NCBI GenBank assembly: GCA_963806145.1
Contig: CAWDXD010000039.1
Coordinates: forward strand, 1-64,000
Source of the DNA: DASXKD01 sp963806145
Lineage (GTDB): Bacteria > Actinomycetota > Actinomycetes > Streptosporangiales > Streptosporangiaceae
Direction of reading: 5' to 3'
DNA: 64,000 nucleotides
Shown: piece by piece, positions 56,133 to 64,000 of the stretch
How the letters are laid out: each line of letters begins with the position of its first letter
Numbering within the stretch: the first letter of the stretch is position 1
Position numbers and translations under genes: made by a program
Notes under the pieces: generated by a model
The model's input: only the letters and a program-made list of their open reading frames with translations
Told to the model about the DNA's origin: nothing
Database searches by the model: none

Positions 56133-57376
56133 GCCGGCTCCCGTGTCATCTGGAGTTGGCTGACGCCGAGGTAGCCGCTGCGGAAGCCGGCCTCGCTGTA
56201 GGCGAGGTAGAACTCCCACATGCGGCGGAAGGTCTCGTCGAAGCCGTGGGTGTGGACGTGGGGCCATTGGCCGAGGAAGCGTTCCCGCCACAGGCGCAGG
56301 GTCCGGGCGTAGTGGGCTCGGAGTTCGCGCTGCCGGGTCACGCGCAGCGTGGTGTGGGCCGCGAGGGTGTCGTCGACCGCCTGCAGAGACGGGATGATGC
56401 CGCCGGGGAAGATGTACTTCTGGATCCAGCTGAAGCTGCGCCGGGTGGCGAGGAAACGCTCGTGGTCCATGGTGATTGCCTGGATGGCGGCCCTGCCGCC
56501 GGGAGCGAGGAGCCGGTCGAGGGCCGCGAAGTAGGTGGGCCAGTAGGCCTCCCCGACGGCCTCGATCATCTCGACGCTGACGATGGCGTCGTACTCGCCG
56601 CCGGCCTCGCGGTAGTCCTGTACCCGCACCTCGGCGACCCCGGACAGGCCGGCGGCGTCTACCCGCTCCCGGGCCAGCCGCATCTGCTCGTGGGAGAGGG
56701 TGATTGTTGTGACGCGGGCACCTCGTTGCGCGGCGCGGATGGCAAGCGACCCCCAGCCCGATCCGATCTCCAGCACGCGGGTGCCGGCCTGGACGTGGGC
56801 GAGGTCGAGGATGCCGTCGATCTTGCGCAGCTGTGCGTCCTCGAGCCGGGTGGCGGTCTCCACAGGCTCGCTCTCGTCGAACCAGGCCGAGGAGTAGGTC
56901 ATCGTCGGGTCCAGGAAGGCGGCGAAGAGGTCGTTGCTGAGGTCGTAGTGGGCGGCGATGTTGGTTCGCGAACCGCCGAGGGTGTTCTCGTGCTCCGGTG
57001 GGACGCGCCTGTCGGCGAGGACACGCAGCCGCTGCAGGGCCGGGGGAATCAGCGTGGTCAGCCGCGAAGCGAAGGATGTCAGCAGGTCGGCCAGGTCGGT
57101 GCCGGGCCCGGCCCGCCAGTCCCCGGCCATGTAGGCCTCACCGAACCCGATCTTCGCGTCGCGGCCCAGCCGGGTGAAGAACGCGGCGGGGCGAACGACC
57201 TTCAATTCGGGTGAGGCCGGCGACCCTGCTCCGAGCACCTGGCCGTCGGGGTAGGTGACGCGGACAGGGACCCGCTGTACGGCATGCTCGAAGACGACCC
57301 GCGCGATGGTGGCTCTGAGTGGCGCCCGCGGTGTGGCGGCGGCGGTGGGCCACCTGATGGCGGTGGAGACGGTCAT
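56129..57376 (-). CDS. cyclopropane-fatty-acyl-phospholipid synthase family protein
   Basis: 415 residues from ATG 57376. SAM-dependent methyltransferase acting on membrane lipid acyl chains: YDLSNDLFAAFLDPTMTYSSAWF, VLEIGSGWGSLAIRAAQRGARV (SAM site), VSVEMIEAVGE, QKYIFPGGIIPS. Within this gene neighbourhood (FAD oxidase, DUF1365, SDR, B12 photoreceptor) it belongs to the CFA-like group linked to light or singlet-oxygen response, rather than housekeeping CFA. Starts 3 bp after the DUF1365 stop. Confidence 0.92.
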   Translation of the reverse strand: MTVSTAIRWPTAAATPRAPLRATIARVVFEHAVQRVPVRVTYPDGQVLGAGSPASPELKVVRPAAFFTRLGRDAKIGFGEAYMAGDWRAGPGTDLADLLTSFASRLTTLIPPALQRLRVLADRRVPPEHENTLGGSRTNIAAHYDLSNDLFAAFLDPTMTYSSAWFDESEPVETATRLEDAQLRKIDGILDLAHVQAGTRVLEIGSGWGSLAIRAAQRGARVTTITLSHEQMRLARERVDAAGLSGVAEVRVQDYREAGGEYDAIVSVEMIEAVGEAYWPTYFAALDRLLAPGGRAAIQAITMDHERFLATRRSFSWIQKYIFPGGIIPSLQAVDDTLAAHTTLRVTRQRELRAHYARTLRLWRERFLGQWPHVHTHGFDETFRRMWEFYLAYSEAGFRSGYLGVSQLQMTREPA

Positions 57377-57378
57377 GG

Positions 57379-58173
57379 TCAGACCCCTTCTTGCCGGATG
57401 TGGTGTGGGTGAGCGCGGACGGGCAGGCCACGAAGCCACAGCCAGATGCCGTGCACCCGGATCAGGGCCGAGATCCGCTGGGTCATGAGGGGCTGGCGGA
57501 TGAGCAGCCGGGCCAGGGTCCGGCGTGTGGCGGGTTCGGGGCGCCCCCGGAAGGTCGCGCTGAACGCCACGGCATCGTGGCGGCGCAGCGTCACAGTCGT
57601 GGCGACAAGGTCCGGCCTGAGGGTGAACCACAGTTCGTAGGTGCCGCTGACGTCGAAGAACGGGGAGACGTGGAAGTCCTTGCCCGTCACGGCGGCCCCG
57701 GCCTCGTCCGGCCGCAGGAGGTAGGCGTGCCGCTCGCCGTAGGTGTTGTGGACCTCCGCGACGACACACGCGAGGACGCCGTCGCGGTCATAGCACCAGA
57801 AGACCGAGAGCGGGTCGAACACGTGACCCAGGACCCGGGCGCCGGCGAGCATGAGCACCCGCCCGCGGTCACCGAGCTGGATGCCACCCAGCGCCAGGAA
57901 GTTCTCGATGTTGCCCTTGATCGGCAAGCCGGGGTCGCCGAGGTGGTCAGCGCTGCTGAAGTGCGCGAACACGCTGAGGTGCCAGGGCAGGCGGGGGACC
58001 GAGTCTAGGTCGACCAGCCACTGGTAGACCCGGTGCCGGAAGGCATGCCGCACCGGCTCGGAGCGCTGGTGCGTGACCCAGCCGACGACGAGTGCCGGCA
58101 GCGCGGGTAGCGGGGTCAGTTCGGGTACCTGTCCGGTCGTCTCCGGGACGGTGGGCAGGGGGGCGGCGCTCAC
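57379..58173 (-). CDS. DUF1365 family protein
   Basis: 264 residues from GTG 58173, overlapping the FAD-oxidoreductase stop (GTGA). VGWVTHQRSEPVRHAFRHRVYQWLVDLD, FDPLSVFWCYDRDG, VAEVHNTYGERHAYLL, KDFHVSPFF are DUF1365 landmarks. Genetically tied to the CFA-like methyltransferase and FAD enzyme in many bacteria; probably takes part in the same lipid modification. Confidence 0.92.
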   Translation of the reverse strand: MSAAPLPTVPETTGQVPELTPLPALPALVVGWVTHQRSEPVRHAFRHRVYQWLVDLDSVPRLPWHLSVFAHFSSADHLGDPGLPIKGNIENFLALGGIQLGDRGRVLMLAGARVLGHVFDPLSVFWCYDRDGVLACVVAEVHNTYGERHAYLLRPDEAGAAVTGKDFHVSPFFDVSGTYELWFTLRPDLVATTVTLRRHDAVAFSATFRGRPEPATRRTLARLLIRQPLMTQRISALIRVHGIWLWLRGLPVRAHPHHIRQEGV

Positions 58174-59507
58174 CAGGCCACTCCGAAGTGCCGGGCGGCC
58201 TCCATGCCGGAGCGGCACCCGTCCTCATGGAATCCCCACCCGTGGTAGGCACCGGCGTACACGGTGCGGCCGGTGGCCAGGCTGCTCAGCCGTGACTGCG
58301 CGCGGACCGCTTCGGGGGTGTAGATCGGGTGCTGGTATTCCATCGTCGCCACGATGGACTCCGGGTCGAGGCGTTCGCGGTCGTTGAGCGTGACCAGGAA
58401 GTCCTGCGCGGCACGGTGTCCCTGGAGCCGGTTCATCCAGTACGTCACCACGGCGGGCTGGCCGGGCCGGTGGCAGGACGTCATCCGGTAGTTCCAGCAG
58501 GCCCGGGCCCGCGCGGCGTCCGGCAGGACCGAGCTGTCGGTGTGCAGCACCGTCATGTTGCTCGAGTAGCCGAACTGCTTGAGGGTGGTGACCTCCGCGT
58601 CGCCCGGGTCGGCGAGCAGGCCGAGGGCCTGGTCGGCGTGAGTCGCAATGACGATGCGGTCCACGCGGGTGACTTGCCCTGTGACGTCCCGGACCTGGAC
58701 ACCGCCCTCACGCCGGGTGACGTCGGTGACGGCATGGGCCGCGCGCACGTCCCTGAGAAGCCCGGCGAGCCGCTCGACGTAGACCCGTGACCCGCCGGCG
58801 ACGGTGTACCACTGGGGTGACCCGCCGACCCGGAGCATGCCGTGATGGTCGAGGAACCGGAACAGGTAGCGCGCCGGGTAGACCAGCGCTGTTTCCCGTC
58901 CGGCGGACCACACGCACGAGACGACCGGAACGGCGTAGTGGGCGATGAAGTAGCCGCTGAACCCCTCCCGCTCCAGGAACTCGCCGTAGGTCGTGAGGTT
59001 CTCGTCGTCCGTCGTGCGCAGGAAGGCCAATGCGCGCCGGTGGAACCGCCTGACTTGCCACAGCATCCGGAGGAACCGGGGGTCGGTGAGGCGGCGTGGC
59101 TGGGCGAATACGCCGCGCAGCCCGCGGCCGCCGGCATACTCCAGCCCGCACCCCTCGCAGCGGACGCTCATGCTCATCTCGGCAGGGCGCACCTGCACGT
59201 CCAGCTCACCGAAGAGCTTGCGCAGCCAGGGGTAAGTCACGTCGTTGTGGACGATGAACCCGCTGTCGACAGCGTGCTGCCGGCCATCGGAGTCAGTGAC
59301 GTTATGGGTTTGCGCGTGGCCGCCGAGCCGGTCCTCCGCCTCGAAGACGGTGACATCGTGGGTGCGGGAGAGCAGGTAGGCCGCGGTGAGGCCGGAGACC
59401 CCGGCGCCGATCACGGCAACAGACGCCCGTCGTGCCTCCGCGTCTGTGTCGTGCTCATCGGGAGCAGAACCGGTGGCGGTCGCTGGGCCGTTGGGGTGGG
59501 AGGCCAT
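58170..59507 (-). CDS. FAD-dependent amine-oxidase-type oxidoreductase
   Basis: 445 residues from ATG 59507. FAD-binding VAVIGAGVSGLTAAYLL with the dinucleotide-binding ExxxRxGGH (FEAEDRLGGHAQT), and IVIATHADQAL. Matches the NAD(P)/FAD-dependent enzymes paired with DUF1365 and CFA-like genes. Probably desaturates or oxidises membrane acyl chains. First gene of the minus-strand operon facing the CarH-like gene; a TTG at 59516 is an alternative start. Confidence 0.93.
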   Translation of the reverse strand: MASHPNGPATATGSAPDEHDTDAEARRASVAVIGAGVSGLTAAYLLSRTHDVTVFEAEDRLGGHAQTHNVTDSDGRQHAVDSGFIVHNDVTYPWLRKLFGELDVQVRPAEMSMSVRCEGCGLEYAGGRGLRGVFAQPRRLTDPRFLRMLWQVRRFHRRALAFLRTTDDENLTTYGEFLEREGFSGYFIAHYAVPVVSCVWSAGRETALVYPARYLFRFLDHHGMLRVGGSPQWYTVAGGSRVYVERLAGLLRDVRAAHAVTDVTRREGGVQVRDVTGQVTRVDRIVIATHADQALGLLADPGDAEVTTLKQFGYSSNMTVLHTDSSVLPDAARARACWNYRMTSCHRPGQPAVVTYWMNRLQGHRAAQDFLVTLNDRERLDPESIVATMEYQHPIYTPEAVRAQSRLSSLATGRTVYAGAYHGWGFHEDGCRSGMEAARHFGVAW

Positions 59508-59521
59508 GATGTTCAACTTCC

Positions 59522-59539
59522 GTCTAGAGTTTGTCTAGA
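59522..59539. promoter_or_regulatory. direct-repeat operator candidate for the CarH-like regulator
   Basis: GTCTAGA occurs at 59522 and 59533, spaced exactly 11 bp; further CTAG (59547) and GTCTAAG (59579) lie in the same divergent region. Tetrameric CarH proteins bind direct repeats with 11-bp spacing, so this is a good candidate for repression of both divergent promoters in the dark. Confidence 0.6.
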
Positions 59540-59602
59540 TATGACGCTAGCTTTCGCGGCCAGCCTTGTCAAATGTCTGTCTAAGTACTGTAGAGTGCTG
59601 GC

Positions 59603-60505
59603 ATGGACACTCCCGACGGCCCGCCAGTGCTGCGCATCGGTGAGCTGAGCCGGCGCCTCGGCGTGAGCGACCACGTGCTGCGGGCGTGGGAAAGCCGCTA
59701 CGGCCTCCTGCAGCCGGTGCGCTCAGCGGGCGGCTTCCGGCTGTACTCCGAAGCGGACGAGTCGCGGATCCGCCGGATGCAGGCCCACCTCGCCCACGGG
59801 CTGTCGGCCGCCGAGGCGGCCCGAGCGGTGCTCGGGGAGGACAGCGGGACCCCGGCGGATCATGGCCGGGCCGCCGCACCGCGCCGCGCCGCGCCCGCGG
59901 TGAGTCAGCTGTCCGGTGACCTCCGGCAGGCCCTCGACGCCTTCGACGAGCCAGCCGCCCAGGCAATCCTTGACCGGCTCATGTCCGACCTCTCCCTGCC
60001 GGCGGTGCTCCGCGACGTTGTGCTGCCGTATCTCACCGAACTCGGCGAGCGCTGGGAGAGCGGAACGGCCAGCGTCGCCCAGGAGCACTTCGCCAGCAAC
60101 CTCATCCGCGGGCGGCTCGCCGGGCTGGCCCGCGGCTGGGGGAACGGGCACGGCCCCCGCGCCGTCCTCGCCTGCCCCCCCGGCGAGCTTCACGACCTGG
60201 CGCTGATGGCCTTCGGCATCGCGCTCAACCGCAACGGGTGGCGGATCGACTACCTCGGGATGAACACCCCGGTCGAGGAGCTGACCCGGACAGTCGACGC
60301 GAGGCACCCGGACCTCGTCGTCCTGGCCGCGACCCTGCCGCAGACCCTCGAGCCCCACGCTACCCAGCTCACCGCGCTCGCAGGGCGCGCTCCGCTCGCC
60401 CTGGCCGGAGCCAGCGCCACGCCGCAGATCGCCGACGCCGTGGGGGCCCGACTGCTGACCGGCGACCCAATCACCGAGGCCGAGAACGTCGGGTGGCCGC
60501 GGTGA
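59603..60505 (+). CDS. litR: MerR-family adenosylcobalamin photoreceptor (CarH/LitR type)
   Basis: 300 residues. MerR winged helix (LRIGELSRRLGVSDHVLRAWESRYGLLQPVRSAGGFRLYSE), a four-helix bundle carrying the exact Wx9EH cap motif (WESGTASVAQEHF) and a cobalamin-binding Rossmann domain with PPGELHDLALMAFGIAL, whose His is placed as the lower cobalt ligand. In known CarH/LitR proteins, AdoCbl-bound tetramers repress in the dark and light breaks the Co-C bond. Divergent from the lipid operon it presumably controls. It has no good ribosome binding site, so may be leaderless. Confidence 0.9.
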   Translation: MDTPDGPPVLRIGELSRRLGVSDHVLRAWESRYGLLQPVRSAGGFRLYSEADESRIRRMQAHLAHGLSAAEAARAVLGEDSGTPADHGRAAAPRRAAPAVSQLSGDLRQALDAFDEPAAQAILDRLMSDLSLPAVLRDVVLPYLTELGERWESGTASVAQEHFASNLIRGRLAGLARGWGNGHGPRAVLACPPGELHDLALMAFGIALNRNGWRIDYLGMNTPVEELTRTVDARHPDLVVLAATLPQTLEPHATQLTALAGRAPLALAGASATPQIADAVGARLLTGDPITEAENVGWPR

Positions 60506-60687
60506 AGGTGCTCGCGAGCGGCGCCTGCGGCTTCGTAGGCGGCCGGCTGTCCCTGGCACTGGCCCGAGACCGGCCATGGGAGAGCCGCTACGGTCTGCTG
60601 CAGCCAGTGCGTTCGCCGGACGGCTTCCGGTTGTACTCCGAGGCGGCCGTGAGCGCAGGGTCGGACCTGCCCGGCGACGCTCTGTGA
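60502..60687 (+). pseudogene. chimeric remnant: epimerase N-terminus plus MerR HTH fragment
   Basis: GTG 60502 overlaps the photoreceptor stop and starts MKVLASGACGFVGGRLSLAL, the N-terminal Rossmann strand of an NAD-dependent epimerase. After ~24 residues it switches to WESRYGLLQPVRSPDGFRLYSEA, a copy of the photoreceptor's own HTH (60577-60645 against 59687-59755, 59 of 69 bases equal, mostly synonymous differences). Ends TGA 60687. A fusion left by deletion between two such genes. Confidence 0.7.
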
Positions 60688-60727
60688 TGTCGCCGCCTCG
60701 CTGGCGTCGATGTGGGCGACACCACCG

Positions 60728-60894
60728 TTAGTTGGCGACTATCTGGTTATAGACGCGCTGGGCAACGTCGGTGGCGGTCAATCCGAGATCTGCCAGAGAG
60801 TGGCAATCACGTGCTGGTATCCGGCGATCTGGAGCGCGGCAGCGAGCGTGATGGCCTCATCGGGAACCCTGATCCCGCGGCTCGACCGCACCAT
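60728..60894 (-). pseudogene. CHAT-domain protein C-terminal remnant
   Basis: Minus-strand frame VPDEAITLAAALQIAGYQHVIATLWQISD, then a stop and a one-base shift into TATDVAQRVYNQIVAN. This is the end of a CHAT (caspase-like) domain, as found in actinobacterial TPR-CHAT proteins. The catalytic His/Cys part is missing. Confidence 0.65.
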
Positions 60895-61043
60895 CGCCGC
60901 CTGAGCCCGAATAAGCCAACAGGGTCCGATCTGCCCCCAACATGATCTTCCAGATAGTGGCTATGAGACTGCGGGCCCGGGCGGTCAGGTAACTAGCGGG
61001 CCACTTGCCACGCTGAACCCCTTCTTCAGCTCTGATGCCGGCG

Positions 61044-62072
61044 TCACCGTCGACGCGGCTGGGAAGCATCACGGTACGCCCTGTCAGCTTGCCGGGTGTC
61101 TTTTCTGTCTTTCTCGCGTAGCTTGCGGTCATCACGCAGTTCTGAGAAAGGCTCCTCATCGGCTGGGTGGCCACCTGCGATGGCACGGCTACGTTCGAGT
61201 TCGGCGTTGAATTCGGCGCCAAGCAAGATGGCCACGTTGGAGATCCACATCCAGATCAGGAAGATGATGATGCCGGCCAGGCTGCCGTAGATCTTGTTGT
61301 AGTGGCCGAAGTTGGCGACGAAGAGGGCGAACAGTGCGGAGGCGATGAGCCACAGGATGACGGCGAGGAAACCACCCGGGCTGACCCATTGAAAGCCGTG
61401 CTTGGCGTTCGGGCTGGCCCAGAACAGGATGGCGAGGATCAGGCCGACGATGATCAGCAGCACCGGCCACTTAGCGATGTCCCAGACGGTGACCGCCACC
61501 GAGCCGACCCCTAGCACGTTCCCGACCTTCTGGGCGAGGCCCCCGGTCACGATTACGATGACGGCCGCCGCCACGAGCAAGACCATCGTCACGATGGTAA
61601 TGCCCAGCCGGACCGGCGCTGTCTTCCAGATCGGGCGGCCCTCGGGGACGTCGTAAATGGCGTTGGAAGCGCGCATGAAAGCCGCGACATAATTGGATGC
61701 CGACCATAGCGCGATCGCGATCGCGACGACACCAATGATTCCGGATGCGGTGTGGTTCGCCTGCAGGTGCTTCACGTTGTTCGTAATGATGGTGCTTACC
61801 GAGCCCGGCGCCGCCTTGCCCAGGTTCGTGGTGAGCTGCTGGGTAACGGACTTGCCGAGCAGGCCGAGCAGGGATACCAGGACGAGCAGGCCCGGGAAGA
61901 TCGACTGGATGCCGAAGTAGGTCAGTGCGGCCGCGCGGTCTTGCAGGTCGTCATCTTTGTATTCCTTCAGCGCCCGCTTGACAGCCTCGCGCCATGAGCC
62001 ACCGCTGAGATCGGTTGGGTCATCCGGCACATTCTCGCGGGCACCCCTGCCCATGTCCTGCGTCCTGGCCAT
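61044..62072 (-). CDS. YihY/virulence factor BrkB family membrane protein
   Basis: 342 residues from ATG 62072 (AGGAGGG upstream). Charged N-terminus (VKRALKEYKDDDLQDRAAALTYFGIQSIFPGLLVLVSLLGLLG) followed by six predicted transmembrane helices and a basic C-terminal tail. The DRAAALTYFxxxSIFPxLL motif is the family signature. Function unsettled; last gene of the envelope operon. Confidence 0.93.
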   Translation of the reverse strand: MARTQDMGRGARENVPDDPTDLSGGSWREAVKRALKEYKDDDLQDRAAALTYFGIQSIFPGLLVLVSLLGLLGKSVTQQLTTNLGKAAPGSVSTIITNNVKHLQANHTASGIIGVVAIAIALWSASNYVAAFMRASNAIYDVPEGRPIWKTAPVRLGITIVTMVLLVAAAVIVIVTGGLAQKVGNVLGVGSVAVTVWDIAKWPVLLIIVGLILAILFWASPNAKHGFQWVSPGGFLAVILWLIASALFALFVANFGHYNKIYGSLAGIIIFLIWMWISNVAILLGAEFNAELERSRAIAGGHPADEEPFSELRDDRKLREKDRKDTRQADRAYRDASQPRRR

Positions 62073-62149
62073 CAGCGATGACCCTCCTAACTCGGCGTCG
62101 CGCGCGGCTGAAGTCCTCTGGATCAACCGGCGCGTGGCTGCCAGGGTGG

Positions 62150-62755
62150 TTACTGGCGGCTTTCGGTCACGGTGTCGCGGGCTGCCTGTGCCTGGTCGCG
62201 GAGGTCGTGGGCGGAGTTGGCGGTTTCGTCCATGACGGTGGCGGCGGCGTCGGCCGCTGTGTCCTTGACCGACTCGGCTGCCTGCTTTGCCGAGTCCTGG
62301 AGGCTGGCCGCGGCGTCCTTGACCGCGCCGGTGACGGCTGGGGTGGCGGCTTCCTTGACCTTCGCCGCGGCACACTCTTCGGCGCTGCTGGCTGGCAGCA
62401 GCGAGCCCAGCAGCCAGCCGACACCGACCGCGATCAGGCCGGCTGCCAGCGGGTTACCCGCCGCCTGGCGGCGCAGCTGGGCCGGAGCCGCCGATATCGT
62501 GTCCTGGGCCGCCGATAGTTTCTCCTGGACCGCTGACGCCTTTTCTTCCGCGGCGGCCGTCGTGCTGGAGACGGACTGTGACGCGGTGCCCATGACTTTG
62601 TCCTTTACTCCGCGCACGGCAGAACGTGCGCTGGCTGCCTTGCGCCTTGCCAGGTGCGCCGGGTTGACCGTGTCGGCCAGGGTGTTGACGTCCTCGCTCA
62701 GGCTGGTGCGGGTTTGCTCGATTTGCTCGCGGATCTGGTCCGGATCGCTGGTCAT
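62150..62755 (-). CDS. DUF3618 family protein
   Basis: 201 residues. DPDQIREQIEQTRTSLSEDVNTLADTVNPAHLARRKA is the DUF3618 signature; then Ala/Ser/Lys-rich helices, one hydrophobic segment (NPLAAGLIAVGVGWLLGSLLP) and a late-embryogenesis-like helical tail (VKDAAASLQDSAKQAAESVKDT). ATG overlaps the upstream stop. Envelope stress-type protein. Confidence 0.9.
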   Translation of the reverse strand: MTSDPDQIREQIEQTRTSLSEDVNTLADTVNPAHLARRKAASARSAVRGVKDKVMGTASQSVSSTTAAAEEKASAVQEKLSAAQDTISAAPAQLRRQAAGNPLAAGLIAVGVGWLLGSLLPASSAEECAAAKVKEAATPAVTGAVKDAAASLQDSAKQAAESVKDTAADAAATVMDETANSAHDLRDQAQAARDTVTESRQ

Positions 62756-63168
62756 GATGTGTCCTCGTTTCCTCGTACTGCGTCAGGGATCTTCTTCACT
62801 GTCTGCGTGGTCTGCGGGATGCCCGGAACTGCGCTGATCTCCCGGCGCCCCATCTGCCCGAGGATCGCTGCGATCATCAGCCAGATGGCCGCCACGATCA
62901 GCGCTGACCAGCCATGGCCAGTGGCGTCGCCGAGACCCCACCACGCGGCCACCGACGCGAACAGCAGGACCATGTGGCCGCTGACACCGGCACCCGCCAG
63001 GAGCCCGGCGCCCTTGCCGGCGCGGGTGGCTGACTGGCGGAGCTCGGCCTTGGCAAGCTCCACCTCCTGGCGCATGAGCGTGCTCAGGTCCTCAGCGACC
63101 TCGGAGAACAGCTCGCCGACAGATGCCCGCGAATCAGGCGGCATAGTCGGGCCGAGCGGGCTGCTCAC
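62752..63168 (-). CDS. phage holin family / Holin-X-like protein
   Basis: 138 residues. Helical LFSEVAEDLSTLMRQEVELAKAELRQSATRAGKGAGLL followed by two transmembrane helices separated by GDATGHGWSAL. This is the actinobacterial Holin-X/DUF1469 pattern that regularly precedes DUF3618 genes. No phage context, so lysis is unlikely. Overlaps both neighbours. Confidence 0.9.
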   Translation of the reverse strand: MSSPLGPTMPPDSRASVGELFSEVAEDLSTLMRQEVELAKAELRQSATRAGKGAGLLAGAGVSGHMVLLFASVAAWWGLGDATGHGWSALIVAAIWLMIAAILGQMGRREISAVPGIPQTTQTVKKIPDAVRGNEDTS

Positions 63169-63938
63169 AGCGTGCCCTTACGGCCTGCCTGGTCGTCAGC
63201 GACCAGTGGGCTCCGCTCGCCATACGCTCGGCCGGCCTCCCAGCCCGGATCACCACCGGTGGGCGGCAGACCGCTGGCCTGCGCAGGAGGGACCCTGGTC
63301 TCCTCACCGTAGGGAGCCGTTGCCAGTGGGTAGCCGGCCACATCAGAGGGCTGGTCCCACTGCTCGCCAGGCCCCCGCACGGGTGCAGGCGCTGCCCTCG
63401 CCGGGGAATTGTCGGCAGTTGCGTCCTTCAGCCCCCGGGTGAGCCGGCCGACCACCAGGCCCGCTCCTGCCGCCAGCAACAGGAAGGCTGTTGGCCTGCG
63501 GCGCGCAAAGGACTGGACCTCGTGCACCACCTGCCCGGGCTCGCGGCCGTCGAGCCACTGCCCGGCATCACCGACCCGTACCGCCGCCTGCTGCACCACG
63601 TCGGCGGCCACGCCGCCATGGCCGGCGTTGCCCGCCATGGAGCGGAGCTCACCGCTGAGCGAAAACAACCGCTCCGCCACCCGCCGCTGCCCGCGGGCGG
63701 CTTGCTCCTCTATCTGGCCTTGAGCCTGCTGGAGCAGGTCCCTGCCCTGACGCCCGGCCTCCGCCGCGACACCCGAGGCCTGCTCCCGGGCAACATCGGC
63801 CACGTGCTTCCCTGTCTGGACACTGCTGTGGCCCAGGTCAGAGGCGTGATCCTTAACAACCTGTGCCGTGCCCTGCTCCGGCGCCAACGCTTCGCCGCGC
63901 GGCGGCTCTGCAGAGCCAGGCAGGTAATTTTCTGTCAT
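63165..63938 (-). CDS. hypothetical protein of the envelope operon
   Basis: 257 residues from ATG 63938 (GAGGAG upstream; an ATG three codons earlier is too close to the ribosome binding site). N-terminal Lys/Gln/Ala-rich amphipathic helices (VADVAREQASGVAAEAGRQGRDLLQQAQGQIEEQ), then ARRRPTAFLLLAAGAGLVVGRLTRG, a single membrane segment, and a disordered Pro/Gly-rich C-terminus. Layout matches genes that open Holin-X/DUF3618 operons in actinobacteria. Confidence 0.82.
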   Translation of the reverse strand: MTENYLPGSAEPPRGEALAPEQGTAQVVKDHASDLGHSSVQTGKHVADVAREQASGVAAEAGRQGRDLLQQAQGQIEEQAARGQRRVAERLFSLSGELRSMAGNAGHGGVAADVVQQAAVRVGDAGQWLDGREPGQVVHEVQSFARRRPTAFLLLAAGAGLVVGRLTRGLKDATADNSPARAAPAPVRGPGEQWDQPSDVAGYPLATAPYGEETRVPPAQASGLPPTGGDPGWEAGRAYGERSPLVADDQAGRKGTL

Positions 63939-64000
63939 CCAGGCCATCTCCTCGATTTGAACGAATTGCGGACCATCCGCGAACAGCCGAGCCGCGACGG

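Noticed and set aside
62752..63168. Prophage lysis gene (holin)
   Set aside because: Only the family name suggests phage; neighbours are DUF3618 and YihY genes of a chromosomal envelope operon and no phage genes are present.
1..64000. CRISPR arrays, rRNA genes or replication origins
   Set aside because: I saw no regularly spaced identical repeats with unique spacers, no rRNA and no DnaA-box cluster; the only tandem repeats are within protein-coding genes.

Overview
The window is high-GC DNA from an actinobacterium. The chromosomal backbone reads mnmA, a MetE-like gene, ligA, gatCAB, ilvBNC, serA, leuB, ilvE, cimA, gltX, tRNA-Gln and tRNA-Glu. From memory this is close to the order in streptomycetes and Streptosporangiales-type actinomycetes. 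GTG starts, GTGA/ATGA gene overlaps and probably leaderless transcripts fit the same assignment. I cannot name a genus.

Layout. 1-0.9 kb: 3' end of mnmA. 0.9-16 kb: accessory block between mnmA and the MetE-like/ligA segment. It holds a carbohydrate ABC importer whose binding-protein gene carries two frameshifts, a ParB-like/phosphoesterase pair, an ATP-grasp protein, a kinase-LLM oxidoreductase fusion, a GH13 glucosidase, and a compact duplicated module at 12.4-16.05 kb. That module contains two GntR regulators, each divergent from a small one-pass membrane protein, and two near-identical 21-residue microproteins not seen by ordinary gene calling. Matching palindromes lie in both divergent intergenic regions. 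16.3-23 kb: DNA ligase and the Glu/Asp-tRNA amidotransferase. 23-29.5 kb: a PAS-GGDEF cyclase and ilvBNC. 29.5-33.3 kb: an FtsH-like membrane protease with a small HExxH membrane protein and a lipoprotein. 33.6-45.1 kb: serA, leuB, ilvE, cimA, FAH-family protein, gltX and two tRNAs.

The branched-chain amino acid genes share a control logic visible in the DNA. Three short leader peptides with runs of regulatory codons precede ilvB (Ile-Leu-Val-Leu), leuB (Val-Leu-Ile-Leu) and cimA (Ile-Ile-Ile). T-tailed terminator hairpins follow the first and third. This is the arrangement of ribosome-mediated attenuation, and the Ile run supports the citramalate-synthase reading of cimA.

45.1-54.1 kb, directly behind tRNA-Glu, is a nested mobile-element region: a broken McrA/SprMcrA-like HNH endonuclease, a TPR remnant, an ISAs1-family element split exactly at a GT dinucleotide by a 2.9-kb serine-recombinase element, an IS630-family element inserted at TA in a conserved hypothetical gene, and a solitary ISAs1-type end. 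54-60.9 kb: a degenerate K+-channel-like protein, then a probable light-responsive lipid cluster (FAD amine oxidoreductase, DUF1365, cyclopropane-fatty-acid-synthase-like, SDR-SRPBCC fusion) divergent from a CarH/LitR-type B12 photoreceptor, followed by degraded gene fragments. 61-64 kb: a four-gene envelope/stress operon (YihY, DUF3618, Holin-X-like, hypothetical).

All assignments come from reading sequence and recall of protein families. No database search was run. Several frameshifts may be sequencing errors rather than real mutations.
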